Assembly (NCBI GenBank): GCA_023101885.1
Contig: JALPQD010000248.1
Span: 1,637,423-1,701,422, forward strand
Direction: 5' to 3'
Source: Typhlomys cinereus
Taxonomy: Eukaryota > Chordata > Mammalia > Rodentia > Platacanthomyidae
DNA: 64,000 nt
Shown here: positions 1-11,929 of the stretch, in pieces
Layout of the letters: every line of letters begins with the position of its first letter
Numbering within the stretch: position 1 is the first letter of the stretch
Made by a program: the position numbers and the translations under genes
The notes under the pieces: model-generated
Seen by the model: only the letters and a program-made list of their open reading frames with translations
What the model was told of the DNA's origin: nothing
The model's database searches: none

Positions 1-1049
1 CACATCATGGAAATTCACCATCTCAGAGAATTCCAACATCCACAGCTGCTACAACTTCTAAGTAGCATCAATGGAAAGATCCCATTCAGTTGTGCCGAGA
101 TGTAGGTTACATTCTTTTTTTGTCTTTTACACAAATCTATTTCCTGCCAGTAGGTCAGAATATCAGTAACAGAATAATCCATAGGTTCATAGAAGACACT
201 GCTAGAAGTTAGGATCATATCAATTCCTTTTGGCATACACTTGTTTATTCATTCCTTTAATCCATAGCATGTGGATTTTTAAGCTTTCTGCAATTACTCC
301 TTTATTTCTGCATAGCAATTAGAATCAACTGAAATGCCCCTGCTTTTACTGCTCCAATTTTAATTGACTCTAAACATAGACACTCCACATTTCTATGAGA
401 GCTTTGCTGTCAGGAGACTTCTCACTGTCTTAAATTGATAGGAAATTGTGGCTGAATTTTTTTCAGACTGTTTTGTTCCAGTTAGTAGAAGCATTCTCTT
501 TGTTTTGTGAATTCAGTGTATAATGTGCTTTATTTGTGAATTTTGAATTGCATCTTATAAATCACCTTTATGTTTATGCATAGAAAAATATGGAAAATTT
601 TATGGAATTTAATGAATTTTATTTTTTAAAAGCTGTTTTGGCTCAGTATTCAAAACTATGAGCTTGGTTCTTTTTTCTCAAAATGAGAGTACAAACAATA
701 GAACTAGCAGTGAAGGAATTGGAAGTAGCAACCCCTTTTGCCTAATGCATAATGGCAAGAAGAAATTGGTAAGAAAGGGATAATGTTAAATGTCACCCTA
801 GGGAATGAGATTTCATATTTATGGAACATGTGATCTCTTTACTATTCTAAATGACTCTGTCTGCAAAATATTCGCATCCCTGAGTGACAATAAATCCTTG
901 GTTAATATTTTCATTAGTTTGCTTAGGTCAGATCAAAACATTAGGATATAGAAATCTCCCATACTTCTAATTCAATATTGTTTCTTTCTTCTACATGCTA
1001 CTTTACCAACAATGATTATATGCAACAATATCTATGCATGCCATTAAAT
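1..1049. other. Unassigned AT-rich DNA
   Basis: No open frame of note, no SINE boxes, no L1 or LTR landmarks that I recognise. Composition is AT-rich non-coding sequence. Decayed repeats could be present but I cannot support any. Confidence 0.5.
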
Positions 1050-1073
1050 ATACACACACACACATGCACGCAT

Positions 1074-1121
<48 letters not shown>
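1050..1121. repeat. (CA)n microsatellite
   Basis: Near-perfect CA dinucleotide tract with a few TG/CG interruptions at its left end (acgcatgcac). The short His/Thr-rich frames across it are translations of the repeat, not genes. Confidence 0.95.
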
Positions 1122-1124
<3 letters not shown>

Positions 1125-1204
1125 CGAAGGCATCCTCTTAATTTTCTTGATTTATGTGAAAACATGGGAAGATCAAATTGGTTTATCAGAATATATTTAC
1201 AGTA

Positions 1205-1337
1205 GGGCTGACAAGATGGTAAAGGTATTTGCTACTAATTCACTGGTGATCTAATTTTTATTCCTGGTGAGAAGTGGAAAGACAGAACCAACTTGCGACA
1301 GTTGACTTCTGACCACCACATGTATACATATTACACA

Positions 1338-1392
<55 letters not shown>

Positions 1393-1415
1393 CATATCTC
1401 TCATACACACAATAA
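1205..1415 (+). mobile_element. B3-type SINE with (CA)n tail
   Basis: A degenerate tRNA-like head (gggctgacaagatgg) is followed by a B3-like body ending 'gacttctgaccaccacatg' and then a pure CA tract at 1337-1390. This is the layout of rodent B3, a B2-related RNA polymerase III SINE mobilised by L1. The copy is old: both internal promoter boxes are mutated. No TSD was identified. Confidence 0.7.
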
Positions 1416-4400
1416 TAACAATAATATATAGTATGTTAAAATATATTTAATACTGAAACATTAGGATTACCACTGGTTTTCTTAGCAGTCAGAAGGCAAT
1501 CCTGCTTGTATGTGGATTGTGGGACAATCTAAATAATTTAATCATATTTATAGCTTTGAAAGGTGTTTGATTGAGGTGAGGGTAGTGCAGAAAAGTATCA
1601 TATACATTTGATCTACTTGGATATATAGATGCTTATAGTATATTCTGATTCGTGTTGTTTTATCAGCAAATGGTAAAAGAGCCATTTTTTTCTGAAAATG
1701 CGGTAAATATGTAACAACATTTTCCGTGTTTGGCAATGCTAGCAAAACACTAGAGGTTTGATGATGCAGATCATTCAATTTATAAATATTTTCCATTCAT
1801 TCAAGTTCCAATCAAGATGAAAATGGACACTAGATTTGAAAAAAAATGGTAAAAGGGGACTATGCAATCCAAACTTGCCTTGATCTTGTCCTTACCACAG
1901 TCTCAGAAGTGTTGGCTTCACTGGAATAAGACACTATGCTCATTTTCATAAAAAGTAATTCAGGATGACATGAACAAAAAGAAAAGCCAAACATCAGATA
2001 ATCACAGAAAAATGTCCAAATTTGCTCCTATCATTTCTCCCTGAAGATGTGAATTTATTTGATCAAATAGCTGCCAATCTGTTTTTTCCCCTTCTCTGAA
2101 CAGTAAATGTGCAGTGAAGCAAATTATCTCCAACAATTGCATAAGTAATATATTGAAGTAATTAATCCCATTGAAACTCTTTTTGACCCGATTATATTGG
2201 AGACAATTTCCTGCTAATGACTGAAGTCCTAAAGGAATAAATAAATAATGAGAGAAGACATTTATTTTTCAATCATGAATCAGCATTTGGGCCTGAAAAT
2301 TAATGTGATATTTGTACAAACATGGGTATGGAGGGAAAACTTTCAGGGAAGACAGACATCGGAACCATTAAAGTTTAGATATAATTTTTTTCCTTTCTTT
2401 TTATGATGTTTCAGTGAGTTACATCTTGATTCTGAATTTGATATTCACATTAGTTAACTAGAGTTTTGAAACTTATGTTTTATATGTTTTGCAATTAAAG
2501 AATTGCATACCCACATTTTGAGTCATCATAAATGAATACAGTTATGTTTTATTTAGGCATAATTTAGAATCCTTTAATAGTGACATGGTTAATGGAAAAA
2601 AGATCAAATAAATCCTTTATATATAATGATTATATGTATATCATACATAATCATAATTTATAAAAGGGTCTTTAACTTGAAATCCATTCAAAACACTATA
2701 GCAGTATCTAATGCGAAATTCAGGCATGCTCTCAGAGATAGCTGTTAATAGTCAATGATTTTTAATAATATTTGTCTATGAACATTTGCATTAGTAAGGT
2801 GTTACAAATAATTCATCAAGTTAAAGAAAAGCTATAATATCTTACCTTAAAATTCTCTAGAAATTTGTTCCCTAATATTTTAGTATTTTAATTTATTGCT
2901 TCCCTTTACCACATTTTTGTTCTTTTAAGCCTTTTTAAAACAACTTCCAGTGTTTCTGGTAATCGAATAACTAATATGAAAGTTATTATAAGTATCAAGC
3001 AAAATAAGTTGAAACCATATGAAAAATTTCTTTTGTTGTTTTCTTCTTATTCCTTGTTCAAGACCAATCTTCTCCCTGAAGTGTGGTCCAGGATTTCTGG
3101 ATATATCAAGGATTTGAAAGCTGTCTTAGCATCACCACACCTTTTATTTCAGACTTTACTTTGGAGATTAAAACTGAGAAAGCAAAAAAAAAAGCTTTCT
3201 CAGTTTTAGAGTTTTAGAACTACTCCTTCAGCTACCTTGTTAATCCCTTTATCTTAAGTATGATAAAATGACGATTATGATAAAAATTAATGTTAACATC
3301 TTGTTAACCATTTTTGTTGCATTATAATCAAGAAGCTTCTTGTAGTGTTTCTAAATTGAAATCTGTATTTATGACTAAAGTTTGCCATCTAGTGGGAATA
3401 TTGTTCACTATTTTATAAAACCAAATGTTACAGGACATTATTTAATCTTACTGGTTTGAGTGGATTCATCACTGAGTTTCAACAGCATTTTAAATATTGA
3501 ATTAATTCCCAAACATAGTCATAATGATGTGCTCTAGCAGAAACAGCTATAATAATTGAACTAAAATTAAAAACACATTTGAAAATAGTGATTAAATCTG
3601 AAAACTATTTCAAATGTGAAAATGATCTTCTATTGCTTATACTATGAATTTGCTAAACTTTCACCATCATTGCTGAGAAGATCCCTTCTTTCTCCTTTCT
3701 TCAATAGTTTTATTGAGACTCAAAGCAATACACCATTTTTCATGCACATTCATTTATGTCCTAAAATCAGACTATTTGAAAAAAAGAAAAGGTATTTATG
3801 GTTCTTAATTTGATAACTTTGAAAGTCAAGTCTTTACTACGCAAACAATTGTGGGTTTTAAAAATAATTATACTATTAAAATCAGTATTTCATCATATTA
3901 AACAATGTCTTTCTTTAAAAGTCAGTTTATTTAATATAGTGAGTTCATTGAGAAAGGATAAAATGTCTTGCAGTTCAGGCTGAGAACTGTTTTGTCTTAG
4001 AACTCTGAAAAATAAGCCTCCATATTCAGTTGTATGGACTATTTCTAAGGTATCATTAATGGTTATAAACACTCAATATATTCTAATGTGAGTGAACTGA
4101 ATTAGGAGGCAAACACGCATGGATGGTTGGAACTAGAAATGTATCTATAATAACTTGAGCAGGGTAGCATTAAGGACAAGAACTAAACCAACAGACAAGT
4201 ATGGTAAGTAAAAGTGGGAAAGAAGATGAGGATTGTGTAGGAAATTACCTACTACTTGAAGAATAAAATCAAGGCAAACTGGTGTTGAGTCATGCTTTAG
4301 TTGATGTAAGTCAGTTCAAAAGACATTTAGTTTTCTTGTATAAGAAGGCTAAAAATAATACCACGTGGGGAGAAAGGTCAGAGAGCATTCTAACAAATAT

Positions 4401-4969
4401 TTTCATTTCCATGTGAATGTATGCAATTTCTTTCATTCTTTCAACTCTCCTGTTTTTTATTCTATGCCATAGGTACATTATATAAACATATATAGATGTT
4501 TGTGTATATAAATTTTTTATGTTGCCATTTAGCAATCATGGTGAACTTAATCCCTTACCTATGTTTTTGTGAAAATTTTTCCCTCAAGCTTTCTTTCAGA
4601 TATATCATTTACTACCAAAACATCAGTACCCAAGGGGAATAAAGAAAATCGCATAAGAAACACAAATTTAAAAAATGTTTTTAATGTTGGTTAAATAGAA
4701 TACATTGTTTCTTTGCCAATTATAGTTAAGGAGAGAAAAAGGTTTTAACACAGACGGTACTGTTGATGTTGAATCATTCGATGTAACATTTCTTAAAGAA
4801 TATCCATATATTTTAAAGTAAAAGTGAAAAATTTATGAAATATTTAGAAATGTCTAGGTGAAACATATAGTCCATTAAAAGTACATTTTTCTCAAGACTT
4901 AGACTGTAATGCAAATATTAGATTTTATTATCTATGTCATTAATGCTTGATGGGAAACCTGTTTGTTAA
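1416..4969. other. Unassigned AT-rich intergenic DNA
   Basis: About 3.5 kb with only short open frames, none resembling a protein I know. The region is strongly AT-rich and lacks polypurine L1 ends or LTR landmarks. The one structure I noted is the inverted repeat at 3169-3208, listed separately. Confidence 0.5.
3169..3208. repeat. Perfect 15-bp inverted repeat with A10 loop
   Basis: The arm taaaactgagaaagc at 3169-3183 and its exact reverse complement at 3194-3208 flank ten A residues. It would fold into a stable hairpin. No pol III signal or known family accompanies it, so it is more likely a fold-back scar or chance palindrome than a gene. Confidence 0.85.
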
Positions 4970-5098
4970 GCTAGAAATCGTGACCCATGGCTATAATCTT
5001 AGCATTGTTGAGGCTAATGCAGGAGAATCACAAATTCAAAGGCAGACTGGGCTATGTCGCGATACACTTTCTTTGAAAAAAAAAAGAAAGAAAAAAAT
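4970..5098 (+). mobile_element. B1 SINE (7SL-derived)
   Basis: B1 landmarks are readable in order: 'ccatggctataatcttagca', then 'gaggctaatgcaggagaatc', then 'cagactgggctatgtcgcga', and a terminal A-rich tail. B1 is the rodent 7SL RNA-derived SINE, about 130 bp, as here. Many substitutions mark it as an old copy. Confidence 0.85.
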
Positions 5099-5118
5099 GT
5101 CATTTAAGAATGTGCTTT

Positions 5119-5440
5119 TGAACAGATGGCTCAATGAGTAAAATCATTGGCTGAACAAGAGGTGAATTGAAATCCTTAGAACCTACATGAAAGCCATACT
5201 CATAACAAGAGAATCTATAATCTCAAAACTTAATGATCCTGGAAGATGGCAATAAAAGAATACCAAGACAATGCAGAGCAACTTCTCTGTGTACTCAGTA
5301 GACTTACAACAAAAAGATGTTGTATAAACAAAGTAGACAACTAAGATAAATACCTGTGAATATTCCTCTCACCTCCACAAGAATGGCATGTAAAGAGTGT
5401 GCCCACAATCACATGCATAAAATAGTGTACATACAAACAT
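5119..5440 (+). mobile_element. B4-type composite SINE
   Basis: A tRNA-like head (agatggctcaatgagtaaaa) leads into a B1-like middle ('gaatctataatctcaaaact') and a pyrimidine/CA-type end ('ctctcacctccacaag ... cacaatcacatgc'). That order matches rodent B4, a tRNA-like plus B1-derived composite SINE. It is highly diverged, so the exact subfamily is unsure. Confidence 0.6.
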
Positions 5441-5811
5441 ACACATCATACATAATAGATCTGTAATCGGACTTCAAAATATAGACCCCACCTGATAGAT
5501 CTGAGATCAGAAACAGGTCTTGACCATGGAACCCACCATGAATGTTAGTAAGATCTGTTAAGGAAAATAGACAAATGGACAAATGGACAAAATTCCCAAA
5601 TAACTTTCTGGGACAGAACAAAACCAACTGGTCAAACCTAAATTCCTTCCCCCTGCACTCCAACAATTAGAAGTTTGCAACCTGAACTTCAAATTAGTAG
5701 TAATATCCATCTTGAGGGGAAATTGTTGCTCCCTCACTGGAGTTTTCGAAGGGCTTCACGAAATATTTTAGTCTTCATGGATGAAGATTAGTTTCACTTT
5801 CTAACACCCTT
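5441..5811. other. Unassigned spacer before microsatellite
   Basis: I see no gene or recognisable repeat. A near-tandem 'ggacaaat' occurs at about 5575-5588. An 85-codon reverse frame here has no recognisable motifs and probably arises by chance. Confidence 0.4.
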
Positions 5812-6098
<287 letters not shown>

Positions 6099-6703
6099 GT
6101 TTCTAATAATACCCATGTGCTTACATTGATTGTCTTTGTTGGTTGTCTGAAGATAGAAACATAATAATAATATGTGTCATAGAGTGACACCCTAATACCG
6201 TATGCAGAATACTTTTAAATGTACACAATCATAAAGGCACATTAGTTATAATACAAAAAGGTAGGTGATCCTGACACATTTTCTCTTTTTAATATTACTA
6301 TTTTCTGTTTATAGATCATTAGTTTACTAAAATTGCGTCTATAAATTTTGCATTAAAATTTAGGCACCGAACTGTAATAATTCATGAAAAATCCAGTAAT
6401 CTAATGCATTCCAAAGACAGTATTGATCAGTTATGCTTGTGATAATAGTGGAATAGGAATCTCATTATTACGCTTTCTATGAATGAACTTAAGGGCTAGC
6501 AAGCCTTTAAGTGTTGTGCTGTTTAATTAGCTGTATAGTAACAGAGAAACCACATAGCATCTCTGATATGTCACATCAATTGTACAATATATTACCTTGC
6601 AGTTTTGTTATGAAGACAAAGTGAGATAAGTATATAGTAGCACTTGGTAAATAATCATTCTTATACAAATGCAAAATGCTGTTTTTAAAAAACTGAATGT
6701 ATT
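6099..6703. other. Unassigned AT-rich DNA
   Basis: No recognisable gene or repeat. Ends at the small L1 3' fragment. Confidence 0.4.
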
Positions 6704-6866
6704 GCACAAGAAAGGACTCTGGGAATTGGGGCGGGAGGCACAGGGGGATGGGAAGGGAGGGGTGAGGGGAGGGGGAGCAGGGGATTCGGGGGAGGAAGAG
6801 GGAGGGAGGGAACTGGTGTACCTATTAAGTTTGTATGAGCTGAAATAATAATAAAAATGTATTATA
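6704..6866 (+). mobile_element. L1 3'-end fragment (very 5'-truncated)
   Basis: About 160 bp holding only the G-rich polypurine tract of the local L1 3' UTR, then the terminal motif 'gtacctattaagtttgtatg' and an A-rich tail with AATAAT/AATAAA. Flanking copies of aaa(c/t)tgaatgtat at 6690-6702 and 6868-6880 are a likely TSD with one mismatch. About eight extra bases (tgcacaag) lie between the left TSD copy and the recognisable L1. Confidence 0.85.
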
Positions 6867-7223
6867 AAAATTGAATGTATAGATATTGCTTAATTGCAGT
6901 GAAATATGAAGTTAGCTTTAACAGTGTATGCTTTCAGAATCTTATTAAAATATGTGCATTGTTTCCATTTTGTCTATTGTTAACTAATTTCTTTTACTGA
7001 GGACCTCATACTTTATATTTCAATAGCCTCATTAATTCAGTACATGGATGTGGGTTTGTGCATTCTAGAAGAAAGCTCTCATACATAATAAAAACGTGGA
7101 GATCTTATTTACATGCCAAATTTTTCCCATCAGTGCTGTCACTCCCTGTTGCTCTGTAGGTTCAGAAACATATACTGAAATTTAGCTAGGATGATATAAC
7201 AATGGTTTAATACTATTTGGTTC
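6867..7223. other. Unassigned AT-rich DNA
   Basis: No gene or repeat recognised. The right edge (7209-7223) is the left TSD copy of the next L1. Confidence 0.4.
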
Positions 7224-8330
7224 TACTGGAATTTTCCGGGAAATGGATGTTATTAGAAACAATTATATTAAGTGAAGTATCCCAGACTCAGAAAATTAAG
7301 CGCAGTATGTACTCCCTAATAAGTGGTTCCTAGTACCAAACCCACCTAGCCCTCCTGGAGACACTCAAAGATAAATCTCTGTAATACCTACAGTAATTGC
7401 TAGGATTATGAACAGGAGAGATGGGGTAGGAGGGCCACACCAGAAACAAGGAGAGAGGGGACCATGTTACAGCAGAGAAAATAGGCCTCCATCAAGGACT
7501 GCAAGTAAGTAATGAGACATCTGGTTAAGTTCACAGACTTTCGTTCCTGATCATTTACAACTGAGGGGGTATGATCTCACCAGAAAGGGAGGGCATATAG
7601 TCTGGCAGAGAGGAAGTAAACGTTTTGCAAATGGGTGATTGACCCCTCCCTCACTGTGGTTTCCTACTTTTATTACATCTACCTTTGAATATACTCTTAT
7701 ATCAAGACTCTAGTTTAACAGCTTTTTATCTCTGGCCAGGGGTTGAAATACAATACCCATCAGGATTGAGTGAAGGGCATTGCAGGAGCAGTAAAACTGC
7801 AAAAGAAAATCAACAAACCATAATCTAGAACTTCAGAGACTCTATATCAACCACCTAGAACTAGGCCAGCCTAGAGGGGGCGGTAAGATTGTAAGAGCAC
7901 AAGGATGGGAGGAGCAATGATAGGGAAGATACTCCACACAAGTTAAGGCCGAAGCAATCATAATTGGACTTTGCATGCCCTGCGCAATGTCCCACACACT
8001 ATTGACCCCATAAAGTCTAGCATTTGCTAAAGGCACCAAGGTCCTTGGAGGCAAGGAATTGACAGCCATAATAGTGTACCTATGCTTAAGGGGAACACAG
8101 GAAAGGGTTCAGGGAAATGCCACTGGGTCCTTGTATGTCATCAGAGAGGAGGGCCCAGAGGAGAGTCTGGCATGCACATTAAAGGATTCTCCGGGTTTGG
8201 GGGGAGTCACTGGGGAATGGGGAGGGAGAGGTGAGGGGAGAGGGAGTAGGGGGGTCGGGGAAGGAGGAGCAAGGGAAGGAACCAGTGTACCTATTAAGTT
8301 TGTATGAGCGGAAATAATAAATGTTAAAAA
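7224..8330 (+). mobile_element. 5'-truncated L1 with perfect 15-bp TSD
   Basis: The copy begins in the last codons of L1 ORF2 ('gggaaatggatgttattaga'), reaches the ORF2 stop near 7332, then carries about 1 kb of 3' UTR. The G-rich tract lies at about 8190-8280 and the end reads 'gtttgtatgagcggaaataa' plus poly(A). The TSD aatactatttggttc is exact at 7209-7223 and 8331-8345, so this is one clean target-primed insertion. It serves as the reference here for the full 3' UTR of the younger L1 lineage. It holds an antisense open frame at 7842-8069 that recurs in other copies (see findings). Confidence 0.95.
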
Positions 8331-8345
8331 AATACTATTTGGTTC

Positions 8346-9192
8346 ATTAACCTATGTTAAATGATGCTGAGATCAGGTCCAAAAAAATAGAGACAGGTTT
8401 TCAGAGCCAACTGTCAATGTATTCTCACGATGGCAGAAAACCTGAAGTAATTTTCAGAAAATGGAACAAGAACTAGGTATTTGAATTGTGCAAAACATCA
8501 GCCTTGATATATTAATAACCCTATTATTGTGCATGGAAATTATTTATACTTACTTATGAAACAATTTGGTCTGTATGAGAGATGGAAACATGCTGTCAGA
8601 TTTTTCCCCTCTCAATGATGAATTGCATCACAGGAAAAATCTAAATAAGATGTAGTGACAGAAACCTAAAATTTTTGCTTCCTTGGATTGATTTAATTAA
8701 CTGTTTTTGATCCACTTTTGTTAAAGTCCTTATTACTCAAGAAAAATGAATAAATTGAAATATCATGCCAGCAACCAAAGGATATAATATAGATATGTGC
8801 TAAATATTTTATTTATGAAATACCACAACATTCAGCTCATGATTCCAAGCTTGGGAATGTGTGTGAAGGTTATCATGTGACACTTAGCTTTTGAGAGTCT
8901 CCTTAGTTAATTAGAGAGAAAAACATTAATAAAAGAAACTTGAAAATAATTTTATTATTACTGTTTAATTTTGAAGATTATCCTCTGAAAGCATTTTTCT
9001 GTTTCTGCCAAATACTGTTAAACAATATTATGCATCATTTATATGGTAATTCTTTAATAATTATAAAACAAGTAATACCAACACCTTTATTACAGCTTCA
9101 TTCTCATTAAACTGTACATACTGTTTAAGAATAATACAAGATGTAATATAATATACATGTAATCTAAATGTGTGTAAAACAGAGAATGGGAA
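8346..9192. other. Unassigned AT-rich DNA
   Basis: About 850 bp with no recognised gene, SINE, L1 or LTR landmark. Confidence 0.4.
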
Positions 9193-9510
9193 CATGGGTC
9201 AGTGAATAGGAACAGTGGCTGGGCAAACTTGAGGAATTGAATTTAAATCAACAGAATTCTTATAAATAGCTGGACAGTACCAGCATCTTTAATCCCAGCA
9301 TTCCTCTGGAGATGGAAAATGAACAGAAGAGAATCCCTGGCATACACACAAAGTGGTAAAACAATAAAAAAAATGCCTGTGTCAAATAAGATGAAAGTGG
9401 AGAATCAACACCCTAGGATATCCTCTGTCCTCCATGAATATGCACACACTGTGAGTTTTCATTAATGCAAAGAAATTTAAACACATGCACATTCACGAAG
9501 AATAATATAA
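9193..9510 (+). mobile_element. B4-type composite SINE (old)
   Basis: A degenerate tRNA-like head is followed by a B1-like core 'ctttaatcccagcattcctc' at about 9290, then the B4-like end (ctctgtcctccatgaatatg, cacacac). The B1 core inside a tRNA-like SINE is the diagnostic point. It is highly mutated and its limits are approximate. Confidence 0.6.
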
Positions 9511-10049
9511 GCCAAGCGTTTGTGCATCTGTTATGTAGATTTAACAATATTATTGTAATAATCTCAGAGAAGCAGCAACCTTGTTGAGAGTCTCATATAC
9601 ATTATACTCCTCTTTTCCACAGGTTATCACAATCTTATTTTTTTAATTTTTATTTTTAAACTTTATTTTTAAATTTAAAATTTTAAAGTTATCTGCTTTT
9701 TCCTTATACTGTAACTGATGACCTACATCATTTACATAAGTGCAATATTGTGTCGTGTTGCCTGAACTTAAATTTTAAATGAGCAATATCATAACTTATG
9801 GGTATATTCTGAATATTTTCATTTAGTATGTGGAACAATTGTTTATAATGAGCTCTAAAATTTGTTTCACTATGGTAACATGTACATATCACAAATGTTA
9901 TCATTGTGGTATTCTTAATTTTAAGTGATATAGCATTAAGAGTATTTTTATTATTTTGTAGCAGTTTTAGAATCTGAAAAACTTTCTCATCATCCCAAAT
10001 GAAATTTATGTAATCATCATGCAATTATTTCTCCCTTTTTATTCATCTC
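9511..10049. other. Unassigned very AT-rich DNA
   Basis: Contains runs of T/A such as around 9640-9690. A 98-codon reverse frame over 9728-10024 shows no motif I recognise. The region may be the downstream part of the ancient L1 that is clearer from 10050. Confidence 0.35.
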
Positions 10050-10915
10050 ATAAAATATGACAAAAATTTTTCCAGATTCTGTTTCTAAAAATTTAACTAT
10101 TATTGATACCTCATACAAATAACTTATGTAATACCTTGGTACATCCATGCATGTCTGGCTTATTTCACATAGAATAATGCTTTCAGTGTTCATGCACATT
10201 GCAACATATGTCTGAACTTTTTGGTTCTCAGAATAATATTCCACAGCATAAATACACATTGTTTTTCCACTCACTCATACATCGACTATTGAGTTGCATA
10301 TTTTTGTTATTACAAGCAGTGTTTCTGTTGACTTACAACTTCTAGTTATTCCATGCATATACCTAGTACTATAATTGTCATATTATGAAGATAGTCTGTA
10401 ATTTCTTGAGGAAAATTCATACTGTAGCAGTTAGCCTGTGTGGTTGCTGATAAAATCATGACAAAACAATTTAAGGAAATAAAGGGTTTAAATTTCTCTT
10501 ATTATTGTCTGGTTACAATTCTTTAGTCCAGCTTGACAGGAGAGCATGCACCATCATGAAGGGGCTGATGGAACTGCACACACCATATCCACATAACAGC
10601 TGAAAGAGTCAGCCTCACTTGCCAAAAAAACATGTCTTGCCAAGTGTAGAGAAGGAAGCAACTTCTTCATCCAGCTCTCTGTATTTTATTCACATGTCCC
10701 CAGCCAATTCCTACCCACCATAGGCTGGTTCTGCCCCATCAAGTAGACAATCTCCTGGATTCACTCTGGGCTTTACTCAACTACCACTTATCTACAAATG
10801 TGCCCAGAGCTGAATTCTCAATCATCAAGTTAACACCTGTACCGAACTATGACACATACTGCTTTGCACAATATTACTGCTTTGAATCTTTATAAGCAAT
10901 GGCAAAGTGTTCATA
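10050..10915 (-). mobile_element. Ancient L1 ORF2 remnant, split by an LTR
   Basis: On the reverse strand the sequence tracks the end of mammalian L1 ORF2. On the plus strand the landmarks are 'tggcttatttcacatagaat', 'cagaataatattccacagca' and 'ttgttattacaagcagtg', the antisense of the familiar ORF2 C-terminal region. It is decayed beyond any open frame. A MaLR LTR (10423-10854) interrupts it, and the ERVK LTR at 10916 ends the recognisable part. Confidence 0.7.
10423..10854 (-). mobile_element. MaLR solo LTR with 5-bp TSD
   Basis: On the reverse strand it starts tgtcatagtt and ends 'actgctaca'. It shares the family layout of the young MaLR at 21621: 'gagaattcagctctgggcac' near the start and 'gtcaagctggactaaagaat' towards the end. 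The exact TSD catac is at 10418-10422 and 10855-10859, the length typical of ERVL-group insertion. The element is a single LTR left after recombination. It is clearly older than the 21621 copy. Confidence 0.9.
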
Positions 10916-11384
10916 TGCCGGGTCTCGGCAGCTAGTGTGGAAGGGAGTGCTGGTCCAGCCAGGCACAACCTGGGGCTGAGTGGGATGATGAGTGTTGCTG
11001 GCCCTGACCCCCCTCACCACTGGGGAAAGACACACCAGGCCGGGTGCTCTGTCGAAGCAGGAACCAACTTTATTGCAACAGTCAGGCCCTTATATACCCC
11101 ACCCGACATCCCATAAATCCTAGCATGAGTCTTTGCTGATTGGCCCTCTCAGCTAGGCAGTTTAATGGCACCAACTCTAGAAGGCGTAGTCTCACAAGAT
11201 TTGTAGTCTCATGAGATTTATTTTGGGCTAGTGGGGTGTTACTATGTGCCAGTTGCTGTTGCAACCTAAGGCTGAATTACATCAGCCACAAGGCTGTGCT
11301 GAATCATGTGGATGAGGCAGCTTAAACAGGTCATGAAACTATAGCCAGGCCAGGCCTTGTCCAGCATCTCGACGAGGCCCAACA
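10916..11384 (-). mobile_element. ERVK-type (class II) solo LTR
   Basis: Read on the reverse strand this 469-bp unit begins tgttgggcctcg and ends gagacccggca, with TG...CA termini. It holds a TATA box (ggtatataagg, about 11088-11098) and a poly(A) signal AATAAA (11069-11074) in the order U3-R-U5. GC content is well above the surroundings. No internal retroviral sequence remains. Flanking hexamers (ttcata/ttatat) do not match, so the TSD is unresolved. Class II is inferred from termini and layout; subfamily not assigned. Confidence 0.8.
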
Positions 11385-11929
11385 TTATATTTCTGTATAA
11401 TTACTCACTCCCTCTTACTTTTTCCTTTATTTCATTCTTACAATTATAATAATCCACATAGTTGTTTATTAAAAATCTTAATTTCTCCAAAAGTTCCTTC
11501 TTCGATATTCCATTTCATGTAAATACTCATACTGTCTTACTCCAGGTATCTGTGAAAGTTCCCTTGCAACTTTCACAAGGAATAATGTTTACTTTTCCAG
11601 TCAAGAACTGAGGTACACAAAACATTGACTATACTTTCACCCAGAGCAGGTAGAATGTTATGAAGAAGTCCTGGATGCAACCTCTTCCTGTGCAAGACCA
11701 TTTCATACTGCTAAGGTAGATGAGGGATAAGACTGACTGAAAATGCCAGGGCAGTTCACTGGAGGGGACTTGTTCCTGTGTTTTAAAATATGACTTTTTT
11801 AATGGGGAAATTGGACATTAGTTTCTGTAGTACTTTGCCTTCTTGAGACCTCATGAAATTATTTAGTCATTTTTTGGTGTGTGTGTGTGTGTGTGTGTTT
11901 GCATGTTTGTGTTTATCTGAAAATTTTTT
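11385..11929. other. Unassigned DNA with a short (GT)n
   Basis: No gene or TE family recognised. A perfect GT run lies at about 11877-11898. Confidence 0.4.

Noticed and set aside
978..1254. His/Thr-rich small frames
   Set aside because: They come from the (CA)n tract.
10916..11384. CpG-island-like promoter of a host gene
   Set aside because: The block has LTR termini, TATA and AATAAA in LTR order and no adjacent exon. It is a retroviral LTR.
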